DNA from: a virus
Length of the DNA stretch: 28,586 nt
Direction: 5' to 3' (one strand)
IMG/VR virus record: IMGVR_UViG_3300030406_006306
Span: 1 to 28,586 of that record
Position 1 is the first letter of the stretch. Each line of letters begins with the position of its first letter. The position numbers and the translations under genes are program-made. The notes beneath the pieces were generated by a model. The model was given only the letters and a program-made list of their open reading frames with translations. It did not search any database and was not told the DNA's origin. Below are positions 22,401 to 26,617 of this stretch, one piece after another.

Positions 22401-22448
22401 CTTAGAGAAATGCAAGAAAACTTAGAAAGGTTTAGACAAGGTAATTGA
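7437..22448 (+). CDS. Giant 5003-aa ejected virion protein with an N4/T7-type RNA polymerase core and a zinc-peptidase motif
   Basis: One unbroken frame starts at an ATG with a GAGGAA ribosome site. Parts in order: an acidic N-terminus; Gly/Ala-rich hydrophobic segments near 322-350, 442-462 and 487-515, fit for contacting membranes; charged coiled coils (about 690-1010 and 1280-1410); a single-subunit RNA polymerase signature (about 1640-1985); a SAP-like motif (2612-2655); a zinc-peptidase motif (H3586, E3587, H3590, probable third ligand E3649); and a C-terminal region with helical hydrophobic blocks near 4432-4490 and 4755-4812. It follows gp14-like and gp15-like genes, in the slot of T7 gp16 (about 1300 aa). 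N4 virion RNA polymerase is about 3500 aa with a central polymerase, a similar plan. I infer a virion protein that enters the cell with the DNA and transcribes it. No transglycosylase motif like that of gp16 is visible. Confidence 0.8.
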   Translation: MVDQDRPIDNPLTQPPSQTLTPEEERNNLLLDYYKSSFTPAASQETSIREAIVKEEEERQEFNEILRNNGLSGLTYRAYRQDITDITGLDYQGLTAESFTEDKFAREERLRDLQMDIGTGGATFAALDVQELGARTGAFGWIDSIRANVNDAQAIIGLGLLTSSLSDETKGKLAALRADLDNTYGADPYAAQFVEGLKGLDPTTDYTGRPKQKMQEARDIIASDPNAPIDGQYTHDWLWSTLTSDPILEQMLSKAGVTKENSLAFSESDSGAFVKGIEAVSRRLYEHQLILEQIELSNNTEVNFMTSLKDMLMQDPDMAPELGIEILGGLVTTGVSLASTYASGGLAGPAAGTATTAYWTAFTTKWAARAGKIANKARKVKEKLEKLERLKGGAETFSALQTVGRATNLLLKVRPGSLSTFGNIADLILDANSSYTRLTKGLLWAGAQGLDGAVGGLAANTYSNMERKSILSTLYNEGEDISLLDNAGSAVVQGALASIVLGGAFKGIGATGSYTLNRYALGNKDITIGESFAQSFGGQKQISAEDRLKNKKELWMRVYGDSADSMSAFDKASKAGFRGWLRGEDVGTKVFLAGARQRARANVAVSLLTDGQVTTVAELRSKFGFTDGLNNTIFEADLDKALMQIIEETTGDSSPFKSAIDDGSFEGFGATGLRAKLLENNEFMSSLRNKDGELFSDADVKKFKEKQYGLLAAEEEALGQDPELQAILKSGADAETIAAEVTELFDGRIAETKQNLESVEAEAAEVDTKLDEDDAVVATVKEQVIDFLTGSKSAIDSLLKTDSGRRQLQTILSNFEAAIGVEFTADAIAEFKLNRKVPLTEEQKARLDELVALKGVSFERPIPTAESSFDDIKLYAESNGISFDEKVIKNFSNKKKKLRRKIIRDLQSSNPEKRKQAFNDLQTLIEAEEKDTIEILDRLGQLQDNLDEKIVELGNTEKRQTKRQKAKDITEQKRKYLQERLENLEKLKEEHEAGRFNIDPNNQGDIPTNAGFRDKSTIIEEEREVELNKNYDKYSIEVLTTKALLDAYEKADGTVSQALARQMFRRFLPKDHELLKKKKLDEGDMRQLLKEAQEAIDERTVNDMDIQNSIAGDRTLYDTADIEADFELGQSQARQANSVLAAMLDNVKMGDPSRFVAPRIRSDLEADLDTRNARATASRADYDINEDLLALNAAILKLKNLMAKPENASKGNAGTGTRAAIMSLFKEGRMVKDEKGLTAYVDEGALSDIDIDAVFGEALTSQGSTREFDLFNLEKVLQIMERRRDLGVQYVKTRELAEEINEKYAARYAAINEAISLSKSRVESLTKRAIGKEPLEAGETIETVKEALKQEREALDKLRNDRSGLQRDMEIEQAPTKASANKTPQQLRLEQSQLLTELRKVEAQEAKNKAGTEVRGADTEEQYVDRLVDRLVELSKSRGDNLAKSSLANVENARAYIEAEVIPYLPISAELKAKGYKALAVFGNGELDFQTPDTMAAAVRSLLRDNVDGSKRYEMEVTEFDEDKNIFVTEQLRSEEVKDFSAVQPGTDKQIAKILDQIIYEDKVRRINELDFDDPNGPSEADILKFIQDGDLTQNMSTAQDRASLTIHADQIPPPLRTDLDRVESIEAYINRTVEQMLDLPPSHYSFIHDDLKALPGQFGIRMEDVNTRAYFRYNIEEGRDNPWAQADPSGGFPVAIPLADPDNNYSIAHAILDASAWLYPEMTPEILRAFDRGEDIAKAAKGSKARGSRLISQADGTANGTKHGVAESIVFKRRVALFDALKSDKPEVVKGALELVKDLVEADGSTDIDFYQNLTYEIGAELPDKAGESSMSLGVRRALYAMNNADPERPFWVRGSKAGRSFSKKPLMIVPYNAKRKAVKAAVKSFFDDPDNAMYKNAMLAQAKQEGVTYDQVVEELTTAMIGGRDRALMNLVEKATGIPDAKGRMKSVLEPNGLRDSLLPKAITNDKLEWNSPAGIQVMLDKATDLAKIANKNKTPTAKEVDVIFRALQIEAFALAMLRKKEFDQVGTIPGIGEKLQQAKSPETMDDAMDIARLRFMQELTIIDKLQEARNRGDELQIKELESLITGSKFTFFDRTTQALNRTAFTVSRDDPSVKHVLKMTGQDAEGMSPSRALENTEDAIYINNLIDWRSRFVAPHTKEMDHKGEKSRRVILDPVQFVEESDATFKTSEAEAREDLELVELYANNPDAEGALSHSDWYAKHVDQGKAFAGGIYDIKDRGSATKREQIANRIKHIAKDETQLREEWTKINQQLAKKGEPVLSPDASVDDIIAAATKLEEIRIRRLALKNALITISPEFDAPLQKTADGTLVQTPPMTREEAFKEWRRQSDDIEASAQRIKDNEVDTTDEEYRKRFGNPWSSNYDSNGNLRIDELENPELQQKLNDRELKNNTENSSIELTPQTPRTMGGGLGFRAIHPTQHIDNVLGVPALREAHQVKTMGYTQELGKGTEEEVATLQRRLSAERDTATIDTNLEEKGLLFDIDERNRVEFTDAEFLADVDITVESLARSETLGVQASPEQTDVMVKDVLTKHARKYGLDDLLGEEKTVTETISEPEMISVRREIPQEDTRNNLEKAETLDLSRETYLEGRKYTKAKLIEMGEALDIEIPSKIKKGKKEALVDHLLTERAKSRVGTGEFVDEEIPTGRTIQRTVTRVVEKTEPRWDLIYGHQVWLNNIIRYNDEVDRFNKMLNSHAKKQNLAPNELEKRREAGLIALQEKWQKVVDARVEDFETTANNPYDSNQVDPYQNIRTFKVRDEEGNRLTLREALLSVSEDERRRSNVGLVDEAGSLQGNKLDTSSQFSAPAPTREEDIGYVRDERTGALLLKTPDGRIVVKDPTKKGKQGERIEEAGVLNVKGFATPKEGFDVGYRAENGEYIDIDKLTDNEAFVVSITHAKDASVLRKVVQNHMSELYPDQKIKITDGLIELTLRPDQAKRLMESVKSDPLIPNAEKNVRFTIDGLEIMSGRIIGHQTRRIASANQSRHVLQISANRYVGDMLFSSSLANNNVKRVTARHAKMDSHLKESRDFHTNLENENQLMLGFLERNAEPGVVSRSSFHQTRYIDLKKMWDDESFRDRVIMSTLVQKEIAAKDLLGVEDLNLISPYQVTASRLNTLDRQMFDPTGEDRLNLKEGKETVYLISVKQDGEPVEYVALKELREALGVKSLDDIRMLSGLDDIEPLTFGAIMAGRPRTSKTSVQKEYITASDFKRIKKAIDARDSEIREGEQVFGRNGIDKIQKLEGLTDAEVKDAKRLAGLVFINPKFINMTILNNPTYARAYGIEPTPNVLAAAQEIVASQKILQHGIDIAASDGVTRQGYAPIALRMLQEDPDLQTKILKGEELSNVDYQKLYEAWLKYEPGRPGSPELRGARDIGNIKDGASVRQKDLKRLIDEGVQIARQVMLRNEQNPYKDGLATDRPLYRGEYPDKADGTPGDAEYFMNKTNFRQHIKGKDGLPSEAHKAVDEKLETLVKSGTLTVRELKMLRAVLAQMDGDLLENLDFFEVDNIKKRAIEIAEEQGIDAPNFGGRSPAGFVNTSKTGIALHLLKGRLGRELTAVDVILHEIGHAAQVRLYDHGSPEWHMTNSMLNNPEAPELVKRLVLAMNNGVLDGKSKRQIEFYLENPDEFVAALFSYNMQARTFKDRATMEAAYKDADEIVPGSASTIKNIVQKMINFSYSKILHIRDVFLKLDPSYRNQIDAITDVLLGKAQMPLRDVGDAPPSIKFNTGSTSKMAEIAALKKEREMLIYEFGQAKDSPQVLEIDKAIEELESDIADGLRPSDYTEPKLMSLGAKSNMNEHRIQKAIGADGKVDFQKLIDDDPKLAMAFLAKHVLPRMKSGEYTDLRGETYSLEELYNAATNSNYVSKAQKLTKGQRAKRVLDSFALFGSNTEHTINSDVQLTTGDAKYMLVQMISELMDNNSLSSSSTFNGNKVATFSQISDNLDADLNVRMAFHKDKLRAALFRTTEQKAKGRNTLLGRSRILNENTVGSDQRAAELDEAMQLAGKSVIPGKAGDEARARIAEMKKDDDPRMQEVGNILEEMAEELKLNSEYVQDLAYQSGMLRGVTIDISGPVPLKLKLTRKEMMEDKGSSYDSWASALSNLFERKMLSSIEDSDGSKLLDVQTLVAAGILPIEDVRKASIVKQPLVIYNHLVKLSELDTPLIDKKQLDSLYNAGYFNEGGAFHQSMLDGDTTLSLEFMGLITDEGLNRYKSRISSFEGAPSEIRDYFSVLKSTIDARDESPAVTRLNKEGGGLFEGTADVRQYLYTKKTVAKNSVRFDPGDLDYLQINDVFEDPTLADMLDYNPVILSSGMARGIGADAADSLNFTRAIGNTIEVTDPRNPDRTTNVGVKNLNTRTIVKALEGFTEQVPMEPETKEALRKSLEFFGRARENLLGYRSSFDKSDAFYDTGLAFLNPLTFAFHGFNMPAALIQETSASALPLMRKALTHPIAAFGLIGKSLTAGLRPIEKARALKQTSVVLQTLRAEAVSRSNINLEVDVREHELGGQERNPLQKAAKLTVGLIGKVPQMMINANKELAASGAHDALIDAMTQGKVIKLIDELQAVRKQAEVEGLPELDMENVMSADAAKRNAAQRRFKQATTKAGIDYDLALELQRSGLLDPELYPLLEASIKNSNAEQTRFIDYARTFKEARLKGRKATELNRKARIGHDMSEGKVSDLTRKARELRKEGQLQDRFRNAMNTFVQYRIDSQNVEPRLFDRPLLNNTGFNAFQNIYMSWVRAFYEQKTFIGGGRLAAQSIGKLFSLYMNALFWDTAYSTLMEMARGKSTEQVYHEATNDPVGFTAKKVARLPVFGGKYGTAALGYIAQELQRSTVAHEVLGKHIPGRKQPYYTNDLIPFDPFGSPAEGVFNKALNAAGDIINVAAETAVGDNIAYSASQQSQGSFLDYVPVLNSMFLKIYRDRTQVRTPREEMRYQNMRNMNYLDMDQVMKHNRQKVAALREKALREMQENLERFRQGN
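8400..8981 (+). other. Glycine/alanine-rich hydrophobic segments of the giant protein
   Basis: Residues about 322-350 (LGIEILGGLVTTGVSLAST and following), 442-462 (LWAGAQGLDGAVGGLAA) and 487-515 (AGSAVVQGALASIVLGGAF) are hydrophobic and rich in small residues, separated by basic helices such as KWAARAGKIANKARKVKEK. Such segments are common in ejected virion proteins that contact or cross the cell envelope. Whether they span a membrane cannot be decided by eye. Confidence 0.55.
12354..13391 (+). other. Single-subunit RNA polymerase signature in the giant protein
   Basis: Residues 1640-1985. Motif A is D1756-G-T-A-N-G-T-K-H1764, against D537-G-S-C-S-G-I-Q-H545 in T7 RNA polymerase. Motif B is R1861-S-F-S-K1865-K-P-L-M1869-I-V-P-Y1873, against R627-S-V-T-K631-R-S-V-M635-T-L-A-Y639, with R, K, M and Y at identical spacing. 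Next, W1972-N-S-P-A-G-I-Q-V1980 matches the T7 block W-V-T-P-D-G-F-P-V. A D1665-V-N-T-R1669-A-Y upstream resembles the D-x-x-G-R-x-Y motif with Thr for Gly. The A to B distance (105 residues) lies in the family range. The catalytic His-Asp of motif C is missing downstream; a candidate lies upstream at H1649-D1650. The fold call is fairly strong. Activity is inferred. Confidence 0.75.
15270..15401 (+). other. SAP-like DNA-binding motif in the giant protein
   Basis: Residues about 2612-2655 read GRKYTKAKLIEMGEALDIEI, then PSKIKKGKKEALVDHLL. This is the helix, turn with a Lys-rich stretch, helix pattern of SAP and Rho-N type domains (T-K-x-x-L-I-E-x-x-x-x-L-x-I ... K-K-x-x-L-V-x-x-L-L), which usually bind DNA or RNA. 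It lies about 650 residues after the polymerase palm block. The motif is short, so chance similarity is possible. Confidence 0.5.
18099..18416 (+). other. Zinc-peptidase-like motif in the giant protein
   Basis: V-D-V-I-L-H3586-E3587-I-G-H3590-A-A is a full HExxH zinc-binding and catalytic motif in a hydrophobic helix. About 60 residues later NPDE3649FVAALFSYNMQA supplies a likely third ligand. Phage and plasmid polyvalent proteins often carry zincins with this HEIGHA...EFVA pattern. Possible roles are self-cleavage, cleavage of a virion partner or attack on host envelope or defence proteins. The sequence does not say which. Confidence 0.7.
20730..21870 (+). other. Hydrophobic C-terminal region of the giant protein
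   Basis: Residues about 4432-4812 hold aromatic hydrophobic blocks: FLNPLTFAFHGFNMPAALI, ALTHPIAAFGLIGKSLTAGL, then FNAFQNIYMSWVRAFYEQK and KLFSLYMNALFWDTAYSTLM. Conserved C-terminal regions of this kind occur in large phage polyvalent and ejection proteins (the LPD class). I cannot assign a specific family. A membrane or virion-anchoring role is inferred. Confidence 0.4.
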
Positions 22449-22449
22449 T

Positions 22450-22791
22450 ATGGAAAATTTAGGATTAAAAGATAATGTAGATCTTCGTTTTGCTTTTGAT
22501 ATTATGGAAGAAGAGATCTTGAAAATGGATCCTGATTTCTTTAAAAGACAAGAACCTCCTCAACCTTCAAATCTGCCTATTGGATTTGAGCAAGCTTCAA
22601 TGGCTCCTCCGCCACCTCCTGTCGAGGAAGTTCCAACCATAGAACAGGAACCCCAAGTACAACCTGTGTCGCCAGTTCCCCCTCCTCCTACACCCCAGAA
22701 TCGGCCTCAACCGAGAAGTGTAGATCCTATTGGAGGATTACAGTCTCCTAGTGCAGGAAGGGATGAGAGAGCTGATGCTCTCTTTGAGTGA
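22450..22791 (+). CDS. Proline-rich small protein
   Basis: The 113-aa product is unrecognised. The first 40 residues look helical and acidic (VDLRFAFDIMEEEILKMD). The rest is proline-rich and probably disordered, with APPPPPVEEVP, VQPVSPVPPPPTPQNRPQP and a final GRDERADALFE. It starts one base after the stop of the giant gene, with AAGG upstream inside that gene, so translation is probably coupled. Its stop overlaps the next start (TGATG). Such proteins can be linkers or adaptors. Its place between the giant ejection protein and the LamG proteins suggests a virion accessory, but nothing proves it. Confidence 0.75.
   Translation: MENLGLKDNVDLRFAFDIMEEEILKMDPDFFKRQEPPQPSNLPIGFEQASMAPPPPPVEEVPTIEQEPQVQPVSPVPPPPTPQNRPQPRSVDPIGGLQSPSAGRDERADALFE
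22766..22783 (+). promoter_or_regulatory. Hairpin just before a coupled start codon
   Basis: AGAGAGC, loop TGAT, GCTCTCT forms a perfect 7-bp stem in the last codons of the proline-rich gene, 7 bases before the ATG at 22791. No clear ribosome site lies closer, so the hairpin may tune translational coupling. It is seen directly in sequence; its function is inferred. Confidence 0.4.
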
Positions 22792-23909
22792 TGACCACAT
22801 TAGAAGTTAAAGTTGGATCTAGAGTCCTGGGCGAAATTGAAGTAACCACTGATTATGATAATTATACTGATTGGTTAAAAACACTAAGTCAAGACAACAT
22901 TGATGAGATTCTGTCTACAGCTAGGCTATCTGTCCCTATCTCTGGACCTTTAAATAGGTTTACTATTACTCAAGTTACCAGTACTCAATATGTCCTCAGG
23001 TTCAATGAATATATTTATGGGGGAGAATACGACTCTATCTATAAGGCGTTAGGTAAGGCTAATGGTACTTTTGCCCGAAGGGGATCTTGGCTGCTCTCGG
23101 CTATTTTGCCTAAGAATGGGTTTAATGAACCTGAGGCATGGACTCCTTCTGATTTACCTAGCGGCGTAACTCTTTGGCTTCACTTTAATGATTTGACTGG
23201 AAGTAACAATGATATTGCAGGAGTTTTAAATCCCAGAGGTACTTTTAGCTCAACTTCATTTACCAATGACGGAGGATCAGGTCCTGTCATTCAAAAACAA
23301 GGGGGTAATAAAGTTTTAGAATTTGAAGATTCGGGTCAAGACTTTTATAGCTCTCAGCTAAACACGCCTAATTTTAGTACTATTAATAACAGATTTATTC
23401 AGATATTAGCTAAACCTGAGGGAGCTGTTGGTAATCAAACAGCTTATGCTTTGGGCGGAGAGACAAACAGAATCTTCTTCTCTGAAATTCCAAGAGCTGG
23501 TACTGATAGGACTGTTTTTTCTAATCTAAGAATAGGTAATACTTCTTTAGGCACAATAACTGGAAATCCATGGACTCTTGTTTCTCATTCATATGAGGAG
23601 GGAGGAGATCCAGATAGCGGCGGGGGTCAACTTAAGGGTTTCTTAAATACAGCTTTAACCAGCACAATTAATGATGAAGATGCTGAAACTATTACTGCTA
23701 CAGATGAATTAACTCTAGGCGATCCCCTTGGTACCGTAGACCCTTTTCTACAGGGTTTTGTAGGATTTATAGCAGATCTTGTATTACTGTCTTATATTCC
23801 TACAGAAATAGAACGAAAAAAATTAGAGGGATGGCATTGCCATACGTTTGGTTTAAGCAGTTTGCTGCCCTCGGATCATTTATTTAAAAATTTTGCACCC
23901 AATAAATAA
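22791..23909 (+). CDS. LamG-like virion protein with N-terminal module X (order X-LamG)
   Basis: The 372-aa protein has two parts. Residues 1-117 form a module, here called X, ending GTFARRGSWLLSAILPKNG and FNEPEAW. Residues about 118-372 form a beta-rich LamG/concanavalin-like domain that begins WTPSDLPSGVTLWLHFNDLTG and ends with EIERKKLEGWHCHTFGL and LLPSDHLFKNFAP, typical of LamG domains in phage tail and adhesion proteins. LamG folds usually bind glycans, so a receptor-binding or tail-decoration role is likely. I chose the ATG at 22791, overlapping the previous stop (TGATG), over the in-frame GTG at 22788. The next gene holds the same two modules in the opposite order. Confidence 0.75.
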   Translation: MTTLEVKVGSRVLGEIEVTTDYDNYTDWLKTLSQDNIDEILSTARLSVPISGPLNRFTITQVTSTQYVLRFNEYIYGGEYDSIYKALGKANGTFARRGSWLLSAILPKNGFNEPEAWTPSDLPSGVTLWLHFNDLTGSNNDIAGVLNPRGTFSSTSFTNDGGSGPVIQKQGGNKVLEFEDSGQDFYSSQLNTPNFSTINNRFIQILAKPEGAVGNQTAYALGGETNRIFFSEIPRAGTDRTVFSNLRIGNTSLGTITGNPWTLVSHSYEEGGDPDSGGGQLKGFLNTALTSTINDEDAETITATDELTLGDPLGTVDPFLQGFVGFIADLVLLSYIPTEIERKKLEGWHCHTFGLSSLLPSDHLFKNFAPNK

Positions 23910-23919
23910 GGAAAATTAA

Positions 23920-25086
23920 ATGGGAAGTGTAGCATGGAACCCCTCTAATCTGGGTAGTACATTAAAAGCGTGGTATAAGGCTGATGCAATTACTGGCTTA
24001 TCTGACGGTGATGCAGTAGCTTCATGGTCAGATTCTTCAGGAGGAGGCAATACCGTAACTCAAAGTACTGCTGGTGCTCAGCCATCGTATGAAACAAATG
24101 AAGTTAACTCGTTACCTGTTGTTCGTTTTGATAAAGACGCAAGTCCCGGCGATAACGTATTTTCCGCAGATTTAGGTGGTAATTTTGAACCGGGTACAGG
24201 TGATTTCTTTATTGCATTGGTTGCAAAGTTTCCTACCGCAACTGGAACACAGTTTTTTATGACAAAAGCTGCCAGTGGAACGCAGGGATTAAATGTTTAT
24301 TTATATAACGGAACGATAGTATTTAGGCCACAAACGTCTGGTGGTACGACTAATAATATCCAACAAACATCTGCTGCTGATAATGCATTTCATACTATTG
24401 TTTGCCGTAGATCATCCTCAGTCTTAGGATCTGAATTTGATGGATCCCCATTTTCTACCGATAATGGCTCAAAAATAAATGATGGAGATCTTAATAACGA
24501 TGCTAACTTTAATCTTGGCTCGACTTCTACTGGTGGATTAGATGCTGATATGGACTTAGCAGAAGCTTTGGTTGGGGTAGGTACTTTATCTGATGCGGAC
24601 ATGGAACGCATTACAGGCTATTTTGCCCATAAGTATGGACTGGAGGGCAATTTGCCATCCGACCATACTTACAAATCCGCCGCCCCTACTGTAACCGTAT
24701 TGGGCTTAGGTGGCGCAGGAAGCACAGTATTAGACATTTTTGTAGACACAGGCGCCACCCGTAAAATTGGGACTATTGAAGGATCTTTTGATTCTTCTGT
24801 AGACACCTTCACAAAGTACTTAGACTTCTTAGAACCAGTTGAAGTAAATGATGTAAAGCTAGGTCTTAGGACATCTAAGAGATTTTACGGAGATCTCCAA
24901 TTATGTGAGATCAAGAGTATCTTTACTGATACTTGGGTAGTGACGTATAACAAGACACATGTGGGTGGGATTCATACCTCCCTTGAAAGGGCTGTCGGCG
25001 AAGTAGCTGGCACAATCGCAAATAGAGGGGGATGGATCCTCAATGATATTATCCCTAGGGACGGGTACGTAGACCCGGATGCATAA
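23920..25086 (+). CDS. LamG-like virion protein with C-terminal module X (order LamG-X)
   Basis: The 388-aa protein begins with a LamG/concanavalin-like domain (about 1-260: WNPSNLGSTLKAWYKADAITG at the start, ERITGYFAHKYGLEGNLPSDH at the end). It finishes with module X (about 272-388), which ends GTIANRGGWILNDIIPRDG, then YVDPDA. Both modules match those of the preceding gene, but the order is reversed. The LamG fold suggests glycan binding at the virion surface, probably on the tail. The start has an AAGGAAAA ribosome site 10 bases after the previous stop. The domain assignment is fairly firm. The place in the virion is inferred. Confidence 0.75.
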   Translation: MGSVAWNPSNLGSTLKAWYKADAITGLSDGDAVASWSDSSGGGNTVTQSTAGAQPSYETNEVNSLPVVRFDKDASPGDNVFSADLGGNFEPGTGDFFIALVAKFPTATGTQFFMTKAASGTQGLNVYLYNGTIVFRPQTSGGTTNNIQQTSAADNAFHTIVCRRSSSVLGSEFDGSPFSTDNGSKINDGDLNNDANFNLGSTSTGGLDADMDLAEALVGVGTLSDADMERITGYFAHKYGLEGNLPSDHTYKSAAPTVTVLGLGGAGSTVLDIFVDTGATRKIGTIEGSFDSSVDTFTKYLDFLEPVEVNDVKLGLRTSKRFYGDLQLCEIKSIFTDTWVVTYNKTHVGGIHTSLERAVGEVAGTIANRGGWILNDIIPRDGYVDPDA

Positions 25087-25102
25087 GTAAAGGAATATTG
25101 AC

Positions 25103-26170
25103 ATGTCAAGTGGAAAATCTAGAAAAAGAGCAAGAGCAGCAGAAAGACAAGTAGGCGATAGCTACGGTCTTTACTCGACTGAAGCCGATCAAATGAAGCA
25201 AGCATACCTGAATTACATGAATGCTATGAATCAGTTTCAAGGTATGCAGGGCGAGTTTGGTGCTGAGCAGTCAGCCTATGATGAGGCCTTAGCAGCTTAT
25301 AATAAGAAACAACAAAAAGAAATTGACGCAATGAAAGCCAAGGCTGATCAAATGTACGTGTATGACGATACAGGTAAGTTTATTAAGACTGTTGGCTATG
25401 AGCCCGGATATGGTAGAGGCTATGATCCTAATAGAGCTTTTAGACAATTTGAAAGCATGATTGAGGCTTCAGATACTCGGCTAGATAGAGGCGAGAATAG
25501 AGGCCAGTATCGGTATAGCGATGAGGCATATCAGAGTGCTTTGAATCGCATGAAAGCCTTTGGTACTGAGGAACAGTACAATAAAATGGTTGATCTTATG
25601 AAGGCGCAGGATCGAGAGTTTGAAGGCATCCAAATGATGGAAGACTTTGATGCTACTAAGGGTAAGTATACTCAGGCTATGTCCGATGCTGCAGCACGAG
25701 TCGAGGCCGCTAAGGCTGCTTATGGCTCTGAGAGTGCAGAGGCCCAAGAGGCGTATGAGACGTATGCTAACTTATTTGATAGCAAGAAGAACATGAAGAA
25801 GTTTGGTGCTCAGCTTCAAGGCTATGATCCATTGGGTCTGGGTTCAGGTCAAACGCCTAATCTACAGAGTGCAAATATCGGTAGTGTGTTTGGTAAAGGA
25901 AGCACCGATCCTAGAGTTATGGCAATGGGAGGCGGTTCCGGATTAGCGGCTCCATTCGTGAAGGCGATGCAAAAACAACCTGCATTTGCTGGTAAGGCTA
26001 GAAATTCAGATGCTGCGAGAAAGAGAAGAGCAATGATGATGCAGGGATACAATCCTCTGGCCTCAGGAGGCGGATTAAACTTCGATCTTATGGATGCTGG
26101 TCAGATTCAGTCCATGAATTCAGAGCAATTAAACGATTATGTTAATAATCTTATGGGACTTTATGCATAA
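25103..26170 (+). CDS. Coiled-coil probable virion protein of unknown function
   Basis: The 355-aa product is not one I recognise. It has a basic N-terminus (SSGKSRKRARAAERQ), then a helical Ala/Gln/Met/Tyr-rich part (ADQMKQAYLNYMNAMNQFQ; AYDEALAAYNKKQQKEIDAM). A Tyr/Gly segment (YEPGYGRGYDPNRAF) follows, then more helix, and a Gly/Met-rich C-terminal part (VMAMGGGSGLAAPF; MMMQGYNPLASGGGL). It has no Cys, signal peptide or membrane segment. The composition resembles internal or tail-linked phage proteins. It follows the LamG proteins with an AAAGGA ribosome site, and its stop overlaps the next ATG (TAATG), so it belongs to the same late operon. Confidence 0.75.
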   Translation: MSSGKSRKRARAAERQVGDSYGLYSTEADQMKQAYLNYMNAMNQFQGMQGEFGAEQSAYDEALAAYNKKQQKEIDAMKAKADQMYVYDDTGKFIKTVGYEPGYGRGYDPNRAFRQFESMIEASDTRLDRGENRGQYRYSDEAYQSALNRMKAFGTEEQYNKMVDLMKAQDREFEGIQMMEDFDATKGKYTQAMSDAAARVEAAKAAYGSESAEAQEAYETYANLFDSKKNMKKFGAQLQGYDPLGLGSGQTPNLQSANIGSVFGKGSTDPRVMAMGGGSGLAAPFVKAMQKQPAFAGKARNSDAARKRRAMMMQGYNPLASGGGLNFDLMDAGQIQSMNSEQLNDYVNNLMGLYA

Positions 26171-26436
26171 TGCCCGCCAAAAAGAGTAAAAGTGCCATAT
26201 TTTACGCCAAAAACCCGGCGAGTCGGGCGAAAAAGGCTAAATATGACACAGAATACCATAAAACTCCTGCTAGAAAGAAGTATAGGGCCACACTGGCCCG
26301 TGAGCGGCGTAGGAGAGGCATCATGGGTAAGGGGGGTAAGGACCTTAGCCACACCAAGAACGGCTCTATGAGGCTTGAGAGCCCGGCAAAGAACAGGGCG
26401 AGACAGGGATCTGGGGGCAAACCCAAGAGAAAGTAG
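26170..26436 (+). CDS. Small basic conserved phage protein
   Basis: The 88-aa protein is very rich in Lys and Arg. It has the pattern of a small protein common in marine and cyanobacterial phages: an AKKSKSAxFYAKNP start, KYDTEYHKTPARKK, then GGKDLSHTKNG and SPAKNRARQG. Its function is not known. The charge suggests contact with DNA or RNA, and the D-x-S-H...N-R pattern loosely recalls an HNH fold without the full catalytic set. It begins on the stop of the previous gene (TAATG) and is the last gene before a string of hairpins, so it closes the structural operon. Confidence 0.8.
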   Translation: MPAKKSKSAIFYAKNPASRAKKAKYDTEYHKTPARKKYRATLARERRRRGIMGKGGKDLSHTKNGSMRLESPAKNRARQGSGGKPKRK

Positions 26437-26465
26437 TGATTCCAAAATGGGGTCGCGTATTCAAA

Positions 26466-26502
26466 GGGGGCTACTTCGTAAATCTGTAACTTTGTAGCCC
26501 CC
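26466..26502 (+). terminator. Strong hairpin after the structural operon
   Basis: GGGGGCTAC (26466-26474) pairs perfectly with GTAGCCCCC (26494-26502) across a 19-base loop, 29 bases after the last structural stop. The T-rich stretch TTGTGTTTT follows only about 10 bases later, so this is not a textbook terminator. CAAAGGGGG at the left arm could also pair with CCCCTTG at 26507-26513, giving an alternative fold. An operon-end terminator or RNA-processing site is likely. Confidence 0.45.
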
Positions 26503-26520
26503 GTTGGCCCCTTGTGTTTT

Positions 26521-26558
26521 GCGTGATAGTGGCTGCCCTTGCGGGCAGGCCCCTTTTT
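26521..26558 (+). terminator. Repeat plus terminator-like hairpin (copy 1)
   Basis: The 14-base GCGTGATAGTGGCT (26521-26534) runs straight into the hairpin CTGCCC-TTGC-GGGCAG (26533-26548), followed by TTTTT (26554-26558). The shape fits a Rho-independent terminator. The same 14-mer and the same GCCCTTGCGGGC core recur in the gap before 27650, also about 70 bases upstream of a start codon. That repeat suggests a shared regulatory element and leaves a hairpin promoter as an alternative. Confidence 0.6.
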
Positions 26559-26604
26559 GATTGTGTTACATGGGGTAGCACAGCTTGTATGTTTACTACG
26601 TGTC

Positions 26605-26610
26605 AAGGAG
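26605..26610 (+). promoter_or_regulatory. Ribosome site that sets the 26618 start
   Basis: AAGGAG lies 7 bases before the ATG at 26618 in the context AAGGAGATACGAC-ATGCGTAA. The next gene has AAGGAG (26951-26956) at the same spacing before ATGCGTAA. This favours 26618 and 26964 over the longer in-frame starts at 26585 and 26862. Confidence 0.85.
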
Positions 26611-26617
26611 ATACGAC

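Noticed and set aside
26202-26606. A 134-codon frame on the minus strand
   Set aside because: It is antisense to the small basic phage protein and to hairpins in the gap; the G/C-rich composition explains the lack of stops.
26585-26617. Longer N-terminus for the zinc-ribbon-like protein
   Set aside because: The ATG at 26618 has AAGGAG seven bases upstream; the earlier ATG would run through that site and has no ribosome site of its own.
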